Below, piece by piece: positions 1 through 14,810 of a DNA stretch of 64,000 nt (its first letter is position 1; every line of letters starts with the position of its first letter). The position numbers and the translations under genes were made by a program. Origin of the DNA: Paramoeba atlantica (taxonomy: Eukaryota; Discosea); NCBI GenBank assembly GCA_977017575.1, contig CDRNVI010000052.1, positions 273,346 to 337,345 of the forward strand. Reading direction: 5' to 3'. Below the pieces are notes generated by a model. It saw only the letters and a list, made by a program, of their open reading frames with translations, made no database searches and was not told the DNA's origin.

Positions 1-3000
1 AAAAAGTGATCTTAATACAAAAAGTGATCTTAATAAAAAAAGTGATCTTAATACAAAAAGTTATCTTAATACCAAAAGTGATCTTAATACAAAAAGTGAT
101 CTTAATACAAAAAGTGATCTTAAGACAAAAAGTGATCTTAATACAAAAAGTGATCTTAATACAAAAAGTGATCATAATACAAAAAGTGATCTTAATACAA
201 AAAGTGTTCTTAATACAAAAAGTGATCTTAATACAAAAAGTGATCTTAATACAAAAAGTGATCTTAATACAAAAAGTGATCTTAATACAAAAAGTGATCC
301 TAATACAAAAAGTGATCTTAATACAAAAAGTGATCTTAATACAAAAAGTGATCTTAATACAAAAAGTGATCTTAATACAAAAAGTGATCTTAATACAAAA
401 AGTGATCTTAATACAAAAAGTGATCTTAATACAAAAAGTGATCTTAATACAAAAAGTGATCTTAATACAAAAAGTGATCTTAATACAAAAAGTGATCTTA
501 ATACCAAAAGTGATCTTAATGCAAAAAGTGTTCTTAATACAAAAAGTGATCTTAATACAAAAAGTGATCCTAATACAAAAAGTGATCTTAATACAAAAAG
601 TGATCTTAATACAAAAAGTGGTCTTAATACAAAAAGTGATCTTAATACAAAAAGTGATCTTAATACAAAAAGTGATCTTAATACAAATAGTGATCTTAAT
701 ACCAAAAGTGATCTTAATACAAAAAGTGATCTTAATACAAAAAGTGATCTTAATACAAAAAGTGATCTGAATACAAAAAGTGATCTTAATACAAAAAGTG
801 ATCTTAATACAAAAAGTGATCTTAATGCAAAAAGTGATCTTAATACAAAAAGTGATCTTAATACAAAAAGTGATCTTAATACAAAAAGTGATCTTAATAC
901 AAAAAGTGATCTTAATACAAAAAGTTATCTTAATACCAAAAGTGATCTTAATACAAAAAGTGATCTTAATACAAAAAGTGATCTTAAGACAAAAAGTGAT
1001 CTTAATACAAAAAGTGATCTTAATACAAAAAGTGATCTTAATACAAAAAGTGATCATAATACAAAAAGTGATCTTAATACAAAAAGTGTTCTTAATACTA
1101 AAAGTGATCTTAATACAAAAAGCGATCTTAATACAAAAAGTGATCTTAATACAAAAAGTGATCTTAATACAAAAAGTGATCTTAATACAAAAAGTGATCT
1201 TAATACAAAAAGTGATCTTAATACAAAAAGTGATCTTAATACAAAAAGTGATCTTAATACAAAAAGTGATCTTAATACAAAAAGTGATCTTAATACAAAA
1301 AGTGATCTTAATACAAAAAGTGATCTGAATACAAAAAGTGATCTTAATACAAAAAGTGATCTTAATACAAAAAGTGATCTTAATGCAAAAAGTGATCTTA
1401 ATACAAAAAGTGATCTTAATACAAAAAGTGATCTTAATACAAAAAGTGATCTTAATACAAAAAGTGATCTTAATACAAAAAGTTATCTTAATACCAAAAG
1501 TGATCTTAAGACAAAAAGTGATCTTAATACAAAAAGTGATCTTAAGACAAAAAGTGATCTTAATACAAAAAGTGATCTTAATACAAAAAGTGATCATAAT
1601 ACAAAAAGTGATCTTAATACAAAAAGTGTTCTTAATACTAAAAGTGATCTTAATACAAAAAGTGATCTTAATACAAAAAGTGATCTTAATACAAAAAGTG
1701 ATCTTAATACAAAAAGTGATCTTAATACAAAAAGTGATCTTAATACAAAAAGTGATCTTAATACAAAAAGTGATCTTAATACAAAAAGTGATCTTAATAC
1801 AAAAAGTGATCTGAATACAAAAAGTGATCTTAATACAAAAAGTGATCTTAATACAAAAAGTGATCTTAATGCAAAAAGTGATCTTAATACAAAAAGTGAT
1901 CTTAATACAAAAAGTGATCTTAATACAAAAAGTGATCTTAATACAAAAAGTGATCTTAATACAAAAAGTTATCTTAATACCAAAAGTGATCTTAATACAA
2001 AAAGTGATCTTAATACAAAAAGTGATCTTAAGACAAAAAGTGATCTTAATACAAAAAGTGATCTTAATACAAAAAGTGATCATAATACAAAAAGTGATCT
2101 TAATACAAAAAGTGTTCTTAATACTAAAAGTGATCTTAATACAAAAAGTGATCTTAATACAAAAAGTGATCTTAATACAAAAAGTGATCTTAATACAAAA
2201 AGTGATCTTAATACAAAAAGTGATCTTAATACAAAAAGTGATCCTAATACAAAAAGTGATCTTAATACAAAAAGTGATCTTAATACAAAAAGTGATCTTA
2301 ATACAAAAAGTGTTCTTAATACTAAAAGTGATCTTAATACAAAAAGTGATCTTAATACAAAAAGTGATCTTAATACAAAAAGTGATCTTAATACAAAAAG
2401 TGATCTTAATACAAAAAGTGATCTTAATACAAAAAGTGATCCTAATACAAAAATTGATCTTAATACAAAAAGTGATCTTAATACAAAAAGTGATCTTAAT
2501 ACAAAAAGTGATCTTAATACAAAAAGTGATCTTAAGACAAAAAGTGATCTTAATACAAAAAGTGATCTTAATACAAAAAGTGATCATAATACAAAAAGTG
2601 ATCTTAATACAAAAAGTGTTCTTAATACAAAAAGTAATCTTAATACAAAAAGTGATCTTAATACAAAAAGTGATCTTAATACAAAAAGTGATCTTAATAC
2701 AAAAAGTGATCCTAATACAAAAAGTGATCTTAATACAAAAAGTGATCTTAATACAAAAAGTGATCTTAATACAAAAAGTGATCTTAATACAAAAAGTGAT
2801 CTTAATACAAAAAGTGATCTTAATACAAAAAGTGATCTTAATACAAAAAGTGATCTTAATACAAAAAGTGATCTTAATACAAAAAGTGATCTTAATACAA
2901 AAAGTGATCTTAATACAAAAAGTGATCTTAATACAAAAAGTGATCTTAATACAAAAAGTGATCTTAATACAAAAAGTTATCTTAATACCAAAAGTGATCT

Positions 3001-6000
3001 TAATACAAAAAGTGATCTTAATACAAAAAGTGATCTTAAGACAAAAAGTGATCTTAATACAAAAAGTGATCTTAATACAAAAAGTGATCTTAATACAAAA
3101 AGTGATCATAATACAAAAAGTGATCTTAATACAAAAAGTGTTCTTAATACTAAAAGTGATCTTAATACAAAAAGTGATCTTAATACAAAAAGTGATCTTA
3201 ATACAAAAAGTGATCTTAATACAAAAAGTGATCTTAATACAAAAAGTGATCTTAATACAAAAAGTGATCTTAATACAAAAAGTGATCTTAATACAAAAAG
3301 TGATCTTAATACAAAAAGTGATCTTAATACAAAAAGTGATCTTAATACAAAAAGTGATCTTAATACAAAAAGTGATCTGAATACAAAAAGTGATCTTAAT
3401 ACAAAAAGTGATCTTAATACAAAAAGTGATCTTAATGCAAAAAGTGATCTTAATACAAAAAGTGATCTTAATACAAAAAGTGATCTTAATACAAAAAGTT
3501 ATCTTAATACCAAAAGTGATCTTAAGACAAAAAGTGATCTTAATACAAAAAGTGATCTTAAGACAAAAAGTGATCTTAATACAAAAAGTGATCTTAATAC
3601 AAAAAGTGATCATAATACAAAAAGTGATCTTAATACAAAAAGTGTTCTTAATACTAAAAGTGATCTTAATACAAAAAGTGATCTTAATACAAAAAGTGAT
3701 CTTAATACAAAAAGTGATCTTAATACAAAAAGTGATCTTAATACAAAAAGTGATCTTAATACAAAAAGTGATCCTAATACAAAAAGTGATCTTAATACAA
3801 AAAGTGATCTTAATACAAAAAGTGATCTTAATACAAAAAGTGATCTTAATACAAAAAGTGATCTTAATACAAAAAGTGATCTTAATACAAAAAGTGATCT
3901 TAATAAAAAAAGTGATCTTAATACAAAAAGTGATCTTAATACAAAAAGTGATCTTAATACAAAAAGTGATCTTAATACAAAAAGTGATCTTAATACCAAA
4001 AGTGATCTTAATGCAAAAAGTGTTCTTAATACAAAAAGTGATCTTAATACAAAAAGTGATCCTAATACAAAAAGTGATCTTAATACAAAAAGTGATCTTA
4101 ATACAAAAAGTGGTCTTAATACAAAAAGTGATCTTAATACAAAAAGTGATCTTAATACAAAAAGTGATCTTAATACAAAAAGTGATCTTAATACAAAAAG
4201 TGATCTTAATACAAAAAGTGATCTTAATACAAAAAGTGATCTTAATACAAAAAGTGATCTTAATACAAAAAGTGATCTTAATACAAAAGGTGATCTTAAT
4301 ACAAAAAGTGATCTTAATGCAAAAAGTGATCTTAATACAAAAAGTGATTTTAATACCAAAAGTGATCTTAATGCAAAAAGTGATCTTAATACAAAAAGTG
4401 ATCTTAATACAAAAAGTGATCTTAATACAAAAAGTGATCTTAATACAAAAAGTGATCTTAATACAAAAAGTGATCTTAATACAAAAAGTGATCTTAATAC
4501 AAAAAGTGATCTTAATACAAAAAGTGATCTTAATACAAAAAGTGATCTTAATACAAAAAGTGATCTTAATGCAAAAAGTGATCTTAATACAAAAAGTGAT
4601 CTTAATACAAAAAGTGATCTTAATACAAAAAGTGATCTTAATACAAAAAGTGATCTTAATACAAAAAGTGATCTTAATACAAAAAGTGATCTTAATACAA
4701 AAAGTGATCTTAATACAAAAAGTGATCTTAGTACCAAAAGTGATCTTAATCGAAAAAGTGATCTGAATACAAAAAGTGATCTTAATACAAAAAGGTGATC
4801 TTAATACAAAAAGTGATCTTAATACAAAAAGTGATCTTAATACAAAAACTGGTCTTAATACAAAAAGTGATCTTAATACAAAAAGTGATCTTAATACAAA
4901 AAGTGATCTTAATACAAAAGGTGATCTTAATACAAAAAGTGATCTTAATACAAAAAGTGAGCTTAATACAAAAGGTGATCTTAATACAAAAAGTGATCTT
5001 AATACAAAAAGTGATCTTAATACAAAACGTGATCTTAATACAAAAGTGATCTTAATACAAAAAGTGATCTTAATACAAAAAGTGATCCTAATACAAAAAG
5101 TGATCTGAACACAAAAAGTGATCTTAATACAAAAAGTGATCTTAATACAAAAAGTGATCTTAACAAAAAAACTGGTCTTAATACAAAAAGTGATCTTAAT
5201 ACAAAAAGTGATCTTAATACAAAAAGTGATCTTAATACAAAAGGTGATCTTAATACAAAAAGTGATCTTAATACAAAAAGTGAGCTTAATACAAAAGGTG
5301 ATCTTAATACAAAAAGTGATCTTAATACAAAAAGTGATCTTAATACAAAATGTGATCTTAATACAAAAGTGATCTTAATACAAAAAGTGATCTTAATACA
5401 AAAGTGATCTTAATACAAAAAGTGATCTTAATACAAAAAGTGATCTTAATACAAAAAGTGATCCTAATACAAAAAGTGATCTGAACACAAAAAGTGATCT
5501 TAATACAAAAAGTGATCTTAATACAAAAAGTGATCTTAATACAAAAAGTGATCTTAATACAAAAAGTGATCTTAATACAAAAAGTGTTCTTATTCCAAAA
5601 GGTGATCTTAATACAAAAAGTGATCTTAATACAAAAAGTGATCTTAATACAAAAAGTGATCTTAATACAAAAAGTGATCTTAATACAAAAAGTGATCTTA
5701 ATACAAAAAGTGATCTTAATACAAAAAGTGATCTTATTCCAAAAGGTGATCTTAATACAAAAAGTGATCTTAATACAAAAAGTGATCTTAATACAAAAAG
5801 TGATCTTAATACAAAAAGTGATCTTAATACAAAAAGTGATCTTAATACAAAAAGTGATCTTAATACAAAAAGTGATCTTAATACAAAAAGTGATCTTAAT
5901 ACAAAACGTGATCTTAATACAAAAAGTGATCTTAATACAAAAAGTGATCTTAATACAAAAAGTGATCTTAATACAAAAGGTGATCTTAATACAAAAAGTG

Positions 6001-9000
6001 ATCTTAATACAAAAAGTGATCTTAATACAAAAAGTGATCTTAATACAAAAAGTGATCTTAATACAAAAAGTGATCTTAATACAAAAGGTGATCTTAATAC
6101 AAAAGGTGATCTTAATACAAAAAGTGATCTTAATACAAAAAGTGATCTTAATACAAAAAGTGATCTTAATACAAAAAGTGATCTTAATACAAAAAGTGAT
6201 CTTAATACAAAAAGTGATCTCAATACAAAAAGTGTTCTTAATACAAAAAGTGATCTTAATACAAAAAGTGATCTTAATACAAAAAGTGATCTTAATACAA
6301 AAAGTGATCTTAATACAAAAAGTGATCTTAATACAAAAAGTGATCTTAATACAAAAAGTGATCTTAATACAAAAAGGGTCTTAATACAAAACGTGATCTT
6401 AATACAAAAAGTGATCTTAATACAAAAAGTGATCTTAATACAAAAAGTGATCTTAATACCAAAAGGGATCTTAATACAAAAAGTGATCTTAATACAAAAA
6501 GTGATCTTAATACAAAAAGTGATCTTAATACAAAAAGTGATCTTAATACAAAAAGTGATCTTAATACAAAAGGTGATCTTAATACAAAAGGTGATCTTAA
6601 TACAAAAAGTGATCTTAATACAAAAAGTGATCTTAATACAAAAAGTGATCTTAATACAAAAAGTGATCTTAATACAAAAAGTGATCTTAATACAAAAAGT
6701 GATCTTAATACAAAAAGTGATCTTAATACAAAAAGTGTTCTTAATACAAAAAGTGATCTTAATACAAAAAGTGATCTTAATACAAAAAGTGATCTTAATA
6801 CAAAAAGTGATCTTAATACAAAAAGTGGTCTTAATACAAAAAGTGATCTTAATACAAAAAGTGATCTTAATACAAAAAGTGATCTTAATACAAAAAGTGG
6901 TCTTAATACAAAACGTGATCCTAATACAAAAAGTGTTCTTAATGCAAAAAGTGATCTTAATACAAAAAGTGATCTTAATACAAAAAGTGTTCTTAATACA
7001 AAAAGTGATCTTAATACAAAAAGTGATCTTAATACAAAAAGTGATCTTAATACAAAAAGTGATCTTAATACAAAAAGTGATCTTGTTCCAAAAGGTGATC
7101 TTAATACAAAAAGTGATCTTAATACAAAAAGTGATCTTAATACAAAAAGTGATCTTAATACAAAAGGTGATCTTAATACAAAAAGTGATCTTAATACAAA
7201 AAGTGATCTTAATACAAAAAGTGATCTTAATACAAAAAGTGATCTTAATACAAAAAGTTATCTTAATACCAAAAGTGATCTTAAGACAAAAAGTGATCTT
7301 AATACAAAAAGTGATCTTAAGACAAAAAGTGATCTTAATACAAAAAGTGATCTTAATACAAAAAGTGATCATAATACAAAAAGTGATCTTAATACAAAAA
7401 GTGTTCTTAATACTAAAAGTGATCTTAATACAAAAAGTGATCTTAATACAAAAAGTGATCTTAATACAAAAAGTGATCTTAATACAAAAAGTGATCTTAA
7501 TACAAAAAGTGATCTTAATACAAAAAGTGATCCTAATACAAAAAGTGATCTTAATACAAAAAGTGATCTTAATACAAAAAGTGATCTTAATACAAAAAGT
7601 GATCTTAATACAAAAAGTGATCTTAATACAAAAAGTGATCTTAATACAAAAAGTGATCTTAATAAAAAAAGTGATCTTAATACAAAAAGTGATCTTAATA
7701 CAAAAAGTGATCTTAATACAAAAAGTGATCTTAATACAAAAAGTGATCTTAATACCAAAAGTGATCTTAATGCAAAAAGTGTTCTTAATACAAAAAGTGA
7801 TCTTAATACAAAAAGTGATCCTAATACAAAAAGTGATCTTAATACAAAAAGTGATCTTAATACAAAAAGTGGTCTTAATACAAAAAGTGATCTTAATACA
7901 AAAAGTGATCTTAATACAAAAAGTGATCTTAATACAAAAAGTGATCTTAATACAAAAAGTGATCTTAATACAAAAAGTGATCTTAATACAAAAAGTGATC
8001 TTAATACAAAAAGTGATCTTAATACAAAAAGTGATCTTAATACAAAAGGTGATCTTAATACAAAAAGTGATCTTAATGCAAAAAGTGATCTTAATACAAA
8101 AAGTGATTTTAATACCAAAAGTGATCTTAATGCAAAAAGTGATCTTAATACAAAAAGTGATCTTAATACAAAAAGTGATCTTAATACAAAAAGTGATCTT
8201 AATACAAAAAGTGATCTTAATACAAAAAGTGATCTTAATACAAAAAGTGATCTTAATACAAAAAGTGATCTTAATACAAAAAGTGATCTTAATACAAAAA
8301 GTGATCTTAATGCAAAAAGTGATCTTAATACAAAAAGTGATCTTAATACAAAAAGTGATCTTAATACAAAAAGTGATCTTAATACAAAAAGTGATCTTAA
8401 TACAAAAAGTGATCTTAATACAAAAAGTGATCTTAATACAAAAAGTGATCTTAATACAAAAAGTGATCTTAGTACCAAAAGTGATCTTAATCGAAAAAGT
8501 GATCTGAATACAAAAAGTGATCTTAATACAAAAAGGTGATCTTAATACAAAAAGTGATCTTAATACAAAAAGTGATCTTAATACAAAAACTGGTCTTAAT
8601 ACAAAAAGTGATCTTAATACAAAAAGTGATCTTAATACAAAAAGTGATCTTAATACAAAAGGTGATCTTAATACAAAAAGTGATCTTAATACAAAAAGTG
8701 AGCTTAATACAAAAGGTGATCTTAATACAAAAAGTGATCTTAATACAAAAAGTGATCTTAATACAAAACGTGATCTTAATACAAAAGTGATCTTAATACA
8801 AAAAGTGATCTTAATACAAAAAGTGATCCTAATACAAAAAGTGATCTGAACACAAAAAGTGATCTTAATACAAAAAGTGATCTTAATACAAAAAGTGATC
8901 TTAACAAAAAAACTGGTCTTAATACAAAAAGTGATCTTAATACAAAAAGTGATCTTAATACAAAAAGTGATCTTAATACAAAAGGTGATCTTAATACAAA

Positions 9001-12000
9001 AAGTGATCTTAATACAAAAAGTGAGCTTAATACAAAAGGTGATCTTAATACAAAAAGTGATCTTAATACAAAAAGTGATCTTAATACAAAATGTGATCTT
9101 AATACAAAAGTGATCTTAATACAAAAAGTGATCTTAATACAAAAGTGATCTTAATACAAAAAGTGATCTTAATACAAAAAGTGATCTTAATACAAAAAGT
9201 GATCCTAATACAAAAAGTGATCTGAACACAAAAAGTGATCTTAATACAAAAAGTGATCTTAATACAAAAAGTGATCTTAATACAAAAAGTGATCTTAATA
9301 CAAAAAGTGATCTTAATACAAAAAGTGTTCTTATTCCAAAAGGTGATCTTAATACAAAAAGTGATCTTAATACAAAAAGTGATCTTAATACAAAAAGTGA
9401 TCTTAATACAAAAAGTGATCTTAATACAAAAAGTGATCTTAATACAAAAAGTGATCTTAATACAAAAAGTGATCTTATTCCAAAAGGTGATCTTAATACA
9501 AAAAGTGATCTTAATACAAAAAGTGATCTTAATACAAAAAGTGATCTTAATACAAAAAGTGATCTTAATACAAAAAGTGATCTTAATACAAAAAGTGATC
9601 TTAATACAAAAAGTGATCTTAATACAAAAAGTGATCTTAATACAAAACGTGATCTTAATACAAAAAGTGATCTTAATACAAAAAGTGATCTTAATACAAA
9701 AAGTGATCTTAATACAAAAGGTGATCTTAATACAAAAAGTGATCTTAATACAAAAAGTGATCTTAATACAAAAAGTGATCTTAATACAAAAAGTGATCTT
9801 AATACAAAAAGTGATCTTAATACAAAAGGTGATCTTAATACAAAAGGTGATCTTAATACAAAAAGTGATCTTAATACAAAAAGTGATCTTAATACAAAAA
9901 GTGATCTTAATACAAAAAGTGATCTTAATACAAAAAGTGATCTTAATACAAAAAGTGATCTCAATACAAAAAGTGTTCTTAATACAAAAAGTGATCTTAA
10001 TACAAAAAGTGATCTTAATACAAAAAGTGATCTTAATACAAAAAGTGATCTTAATACAAAAAGTGATCTTAATACAAAAAGTGATCTTAATACAAAAAGT
10101 GATCTTAATACAAAAAGGGTCTTAATACAAAACGTGATCTTAATACAAAAAGTGATCTTAATACAAAAAGTGATCTTAATACAAAAAGTGATCTTAATAC
10201 CAAAAGGGATCTTAATACAAAAAGTGATCTTAATACAAAAAGTGATCTTAATACAAAAAGTGATCTTAATACAAAAAGTGATCTTAATACAAAAAGTGAT
10301 CTTAATACAAAAGGTGATCTTAATACAAAAGGTGATCTTAATACAAAAAGTGATCTTAATACAAAAAGTGATCTTAATACAAAAAGTGATCTTAATACAA
10401 AAAGTGATCTTAATACAAAAAGTGATCTTAATACAAAAAGTGATCTTAATACAAAAAGTGATCTTAATACAAAAAGTGATCTTAATACAAAAAGTGATCT
10501 TAATACAAAAAGTGTTCTTAATACAAAAAGTGATCTTAATACAAAAAGTGATCTTAATACAAAAAGTGATCTTAATACAAAAAGTGATCTTAATACAAAA
10601 AGTGGTCTTAATACAAAAAGTGATCTTAATACAAAAAGTGATCTTAATACAAAAAGTGATCTTAATACAAAAAGTGGTCTTAATACAAAACGTGATCCTA
10701 ATACAAAAAGTGTTCTTAATGCAAAAAGTGATCTTAATACAAAAAGTGATCTTAATACAAAAAGTGTTCTTAATACAAAAAGTGATCTTAATACAAAAAG
10801 TGATCTTAATACAAAAAGTGATCTTAATACAAAAAGTGATCTTAATACAAAAAGTGATCTTGTTCCAAAAGGTGATCTTAATACAAAAAGTGATCTTAAT
10901 ACAAAAAGTGATCTTAATACAAAAAGTGATCTTAATACAAAAGGTGATCTTAATACAAAAAGTGATCTTAATACAAAAAGTGATCTTAATACGAAAAGTG
11001 ATCTTAATACAAAAAGTGATCTTAATACAAAAAGTGATCTTAATACAAAACGTGATCTTATTACAAAAGGTGATCTTAATGCAAAAAGTGATCTTAATAC
11101 AAAAAGTGATCTTAATACAAAAAGTGATCTTAATACAAAAAGTGATCTTAATACAAAAAGTGATCTTAATACAAAAAGTGATCTTAATACAAAAAGTCAT
11201 CTTAATACAAAAAGTGATCTTAATACAAAAAGTGATCTTAATACAAAAAGTGATCTTAATACAAAAAGTGATCTTAATACAAAAAGTGATCTTAATACAA
11301 AAAGTGATCTTAATACAAAAAGTGATCTTAATACAAAACGTGATCTTAATACAAAAAGTGATCTTAATACAAAAAGTGATCTTAATACAAAAAGTGATCT
11401 TAATACAAAAGGTGATCTTAATACAAAAGGTGATCTTAATACAAAAAGTGATCTTAATACAAAAAGTGATCTTAATACAAAAAGTGATCTTAATAGAAAA
11501 GTGATCTTAATACAAAAAGTGATCTTAATACAAAAGTGATCTTAATACAAAAAGTGATCTGAATACAAAAAGTGATCTTAATACAAAACGTGATCTTAAT
11601 ACAAAAAGTGATCTTAATACAAAAAGTGATCTTAATACAAAAAGTGATCTTAATACAAAAAGTGATCTTAATACAAAAAGTGATCTTAATACAAAAAGTG
11701 ATCTTAATACAAAATGTGATCTTAATACAAAAAGTGATCTTAATACAAAAAGTGATCTTAATACAAAAAGTGATCTTAATACAAAACGTGATCTTAATAC
11801 AAAAAGTGATCTTAATACAAAAGGTGATCTTAATACAAAAAGTGATCTTAATACAAAAGGTGATCTTAATACAAAAGGTGATCTTAATACAAAAAGTGAT
11901 CTTAATACAAAAAGTGATCTTAATACAAAAAGTGGTCTTAATACAAAAAGTGATCTTAATACAAAAAGTGATCTTAATACAAAAAGTGTTCTTAATACAA

Positions 12001-12996
12001 AAAGTGATCTTAATACAAAAAGTGATCTTAATACAAAAAGTGATCTTAATACAAAATGTGATCTTAATACAAAAAGTGATCTTAATACAAAAAGTGATCT
12101 TAATACAAAAAGTGATCTTAATACAAAAAGTGATCTTAATACAAAAAGTGATCTTAATACAAAAAGTGATCTTAATACAAAAAGTGATCTTAATACAAAA
12201 AGTGATCTTAATACAAAAAGTGATCTTAATACAAAAAGTGATCTTAATACAAAAAGTGATCTTAATACAAAACGTGATCTTAATACAAAAAGTGATCTTA
12301 ATACAAAAAGTGATCTTAATACAAAAAGTGATCTTAATACAAAAGGTGATCTTAATACAAAAAGTGATCTTAATACAAAAAGTGATCTTAATACAAAACG
12401 TGATCTTAATACAAAAGGTGATCTTAATACAAAAAGTGATCTTAATACAAAAAGTGATCTTAATACAAAAAGTGATCTTAATACAAAAAGTGATCTTAAT
12501 ACAAAAAGTGATCTTAATGCAAAAAGTGATCTTAATACAAAAAGTGATCTTAATACAAAAAGTGATCTTAATACAAAAAGTGATCTTAATACAAAAAGTG
12601 ATCGTAATACAAAAAGTGATCTTAATACAAAAAGTGATCTTAATACAAAAAGTGGTCTTAATACAAAAAGTGATCTTAATACAAAAAGTGATCTTAATAC
12701 AAAAAGTGATCTTAATACAAAAAGTGATCTTAATACAAAAAGTGATCTTAATACAAAACGTGATCTTAATACAAAAAGTGATCTTAATACAAAAAGTGAT
12801 CTTAATACAAAAAGTGATCTTAATACAAAAGGTGATCTTAATACAAAAAGTGATCTTAATACAAAAAGTGATCTTAATACAAAAAGTGATCTTAATACCA
12901 AAAGTGATCTTAATGCAAAAAGTGATCTTAATACAAAAAGTGATCTTAATACAAAAAGTGATCTTAATACAAAAAGTGATCTTAATACAAAAAGTG
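1..12996. repeat. 18-bp satellite array (about 720 copies) with higher-order structure
   Basis: The unit is AGTGATCTTAATACAAAA, repeated almost without interruption from the window edge. Because 18 is a multiple of three, every frame stays open for hundreds of codons (VILIQK on one strand, VLRSLF on the other), but no protein is implied. Variant units (AAGACAAAA, ATGCAAAA, TTATCTTAATACC) recur in the same order. Short higher-order blocks begin near 780, 1338 and 1824. A much larger block of about 3.74 kb is tandemly duplicated: 4776-7250 matches 8517-10990 at an offset of 3741 bp, while 3500-4740 matches at 3759 bp, so one 18-bp unit was lost or gained. The left end lies outside the window; the right end abuts a SINE1 tail. 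Confidence 0.97.
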
Positions 12997-13027
12997 AAAA
13001 TCCAAAATCCGAATCATTCCGGATCGC
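12994..13027 (-). mobile_element. SINE1 3'-end fragment
   Basis: About 34 bp match the last bases of SINE1 in reverse orientation (GAATCATTCCGGAT preceded by AAAATCC). It lies exactly at the right edge of the satellite array. Confidence 0.6.
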
Positions 13028-13375
13028 TCAATGTTTCAAATAATTTGCAGAATTTTGACCCTTCTTTTCCTTAAAAATCTTTCCTATAGCCATCTGGTGT
13101 TTTATGAAGCTTTTTATGCAGCAAATCAGCTTAGAATTTCGAGATCTGTTGAATGCCGAAGGAATGAGATCACAAGCTCTCACGACACAAATTTTATACT
13201 CCAGGTTATGCAAGACCTGGGTGCTATAATCCGAAATGCTCTGATCATGTTCTTAAACCCTTGGTAGGATGCACCTTGACAGGTTTTGTTTGTTTTTTTG
13301 GTAACGAACTTTATCGCAGGGCATCTTCAGATGCCGTGATTCAGGACTGGCATTCTTTCCTTCCTTTCTGAAAAC
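13028..13375. other. AT-rich spacer, no recognisable gene
   Basis: Only short open frames are present (61 codons minus, 78 codons plus), and none has a recognisable motif. Nothing here matches the repeat families of the window. It may be unique host spacer. Confidence 0.5.
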
Positions 13376-13753
13376 ATCCAATCCAAATCATTCCGGATTG
13401 CTCCGGATGGTCACTGGCAAGCCAGACCCTTCACAGACAGATTTGGAAGTTCCGAGGCCGACGTCCTCTACCAGTTTCCGCTTGCCCAAGGCGGCACCAA
13501 CGTGATGTTGCCAACACGCTGCGTCGACGAACTGTACGTCAACACGGCTTACCCAAGAGGTGTAAGCCGGGTAAGGGAGCTGGTTCCCTGAGGGGAGGGT
13601 CCGGGACGGTCCTCCGAGTACTGGACCTATTCGGTTATCAGCCAGCCTCTTAGAGTGAGGCCGCCGGGAATATTGCGATGAGCGGGTTTGAACTCGCCGT
13701 CTGAGCACCATGTGCTTCAAACTTTGAATTCTTGCCACTCCGCCACCTCCGCC
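13376..13753 (-). mobile_element. SINE1, near full length
   Basis: SINE1 is a roughly 380-bp tRNA-derived element. On its own strand it opens with a pol III box A (GTGGCGGAGTGG), then box B (GCGAGTTCAAACCC), resembling a long-variable-arm tRNA of the Leu/Ser type. A unique body and a tail of GGATTTTT repeats follow. This copy is reversed: its tail is at the left and box B/box A are at 13680-13753. Confidence 0.85.
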
Positions 13754-13849
13754 CTAAAGAGTACAACGCTCAGGGTTCCCGAGCGATCGCTCACCTCAGT
13801 ACTAACTGAGCCTGGCGGTGCTTAACCTCACAAAGAACAGGATGTGGTG

Positions 13850-14312
13850 TTTTCACCGTAGTATGGCCGTACAACCTGCAGGTTGGTGGTTAGATTCCCG
13901 CTATCGACAAAACTCGCAACCTGGCGGCCTCACTCAAGGGGAAGCGATCAGGAGTTCCTCCAAGGCCCATACTCAACCCCGCTCCCCTGGAGGACCGATC
14001 TGGAACCGCCGAGCTGAACCAGGCTCCGGCGCAACCGCTAAATTGCGATCTGCCTACGCAAAGGAGGCTTGAGACACAGCCTAAACGATTCGAGGCGGTT
14101 GGACGCCCGTCCTGGTAGCTACGGTTGCGTAGCCGTTCTCGGGCTGCAAGGCGTCGAGTGCCGTCTTGGAAGGGGGTAGCAAGACAATGAAGGTCAGTGA
14201 CCTGAAACTCTACCCTAACGGTTGGCGCTGCAGAGCCCTCCGTGTCTTCTTCTTTTTCTTCTTCTTCATCTTCTTCTTTTTCTTCTTCTTCATCTTCTTC
14301 TTCTTCTTCTTC
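13850..14312 (+). mobile_element. SINE2, near full length
   Basis: SINE2 is a second tRNA-derived SINE of about 440 bp. It has a box A-like TAGTTGGTAGAC, an excellent box B (GGTTCGATTCC, here altered to GGTTAGATTCC), a GC-rich body and a (TTC)n tail. In this copy box A is degraded and the tail (14252-14312) is expanded and imperfect. It sits next to a dead Helitron copy, whose sequence starts right after the tail. Confidence 0.85.
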
Positions 14313-14439
14313 TGCAAGGAATACATAGATGCATTCCTTGGCAATGTTGTGCCACATGTTTGGTCATAGCCTCTTTTTCAAGAGGTGTTTCGGAACACCT
14401 GGTATGTGTTTTCCGTTTCAAGGACGTTTTCTGTCCAAA

Positions 14440-14575
14440 GAAAAGCTGTCCAAAAAAAGCTTCTGCGGGTTTTGTTCGAAAAAAAATTCGTGCGGTATCC
14501 CCCCCCCCACTAGAGCCCCCCCATGGACGCCCCCCATGGACCCACCATTTTTTTCATTTTTTTTTTTTTTGGCCC
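14440..14575 (-). repeat. R3 repeat fragment
   Basis: The run of C tracts with CCATGGAC spacers and the TTCGAAAAAAAA motif correspond to the G-run segment of the R3 repeat, in reverse. It sits between two non-adjacent Helitron pieces, so it may mark the rearrangement joint. Confidence 0.6.
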
Positions 14576-14810
14576 TTTTTGATCTTTTGCACAAAGTTGA
14601 GCTTCGGGATTCGGAAGGTCACTTTCGAGAAGAATAACTTTACAAGAATCACCAATTGTAATAAGTTGATCGTCATTCGTTCGCTTTTTGTACCTTTTCA
14701 TGCACTCTTCTTGAGCTTCCGTACTGACTGAAAAATCTTAAAAAGGAAGACGATCAATGTAGGAAGACTCATAGAAGTATTTTAGTGTGTCTTCTGGATT
14801 GCGCTCAGAT

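Noticed and set aside
1-12996. Very long open frames of VILIQK or VLRSLF repeats as coding regions
   Set aside because: They follow automatically from an 18-bp repeat without stops; all frames and both strands are similarly open and no start, domain or context supports translation.
5-12996. CRISPR array
   Set aside because: The 18-bp units are contiguous with no spacers, and the context is eukaryotic.
13028-13267. Small overlapping open frames on both strands as genes
   Set aside because: They are short, have no motif, and are within what AT-rich spacer yields by chance.
14166-14370. Phe-rich or Glu-rich peptides over (TTC)n and (GAA)n runs
   Set aside because: They are translations of the SINE2 tail.
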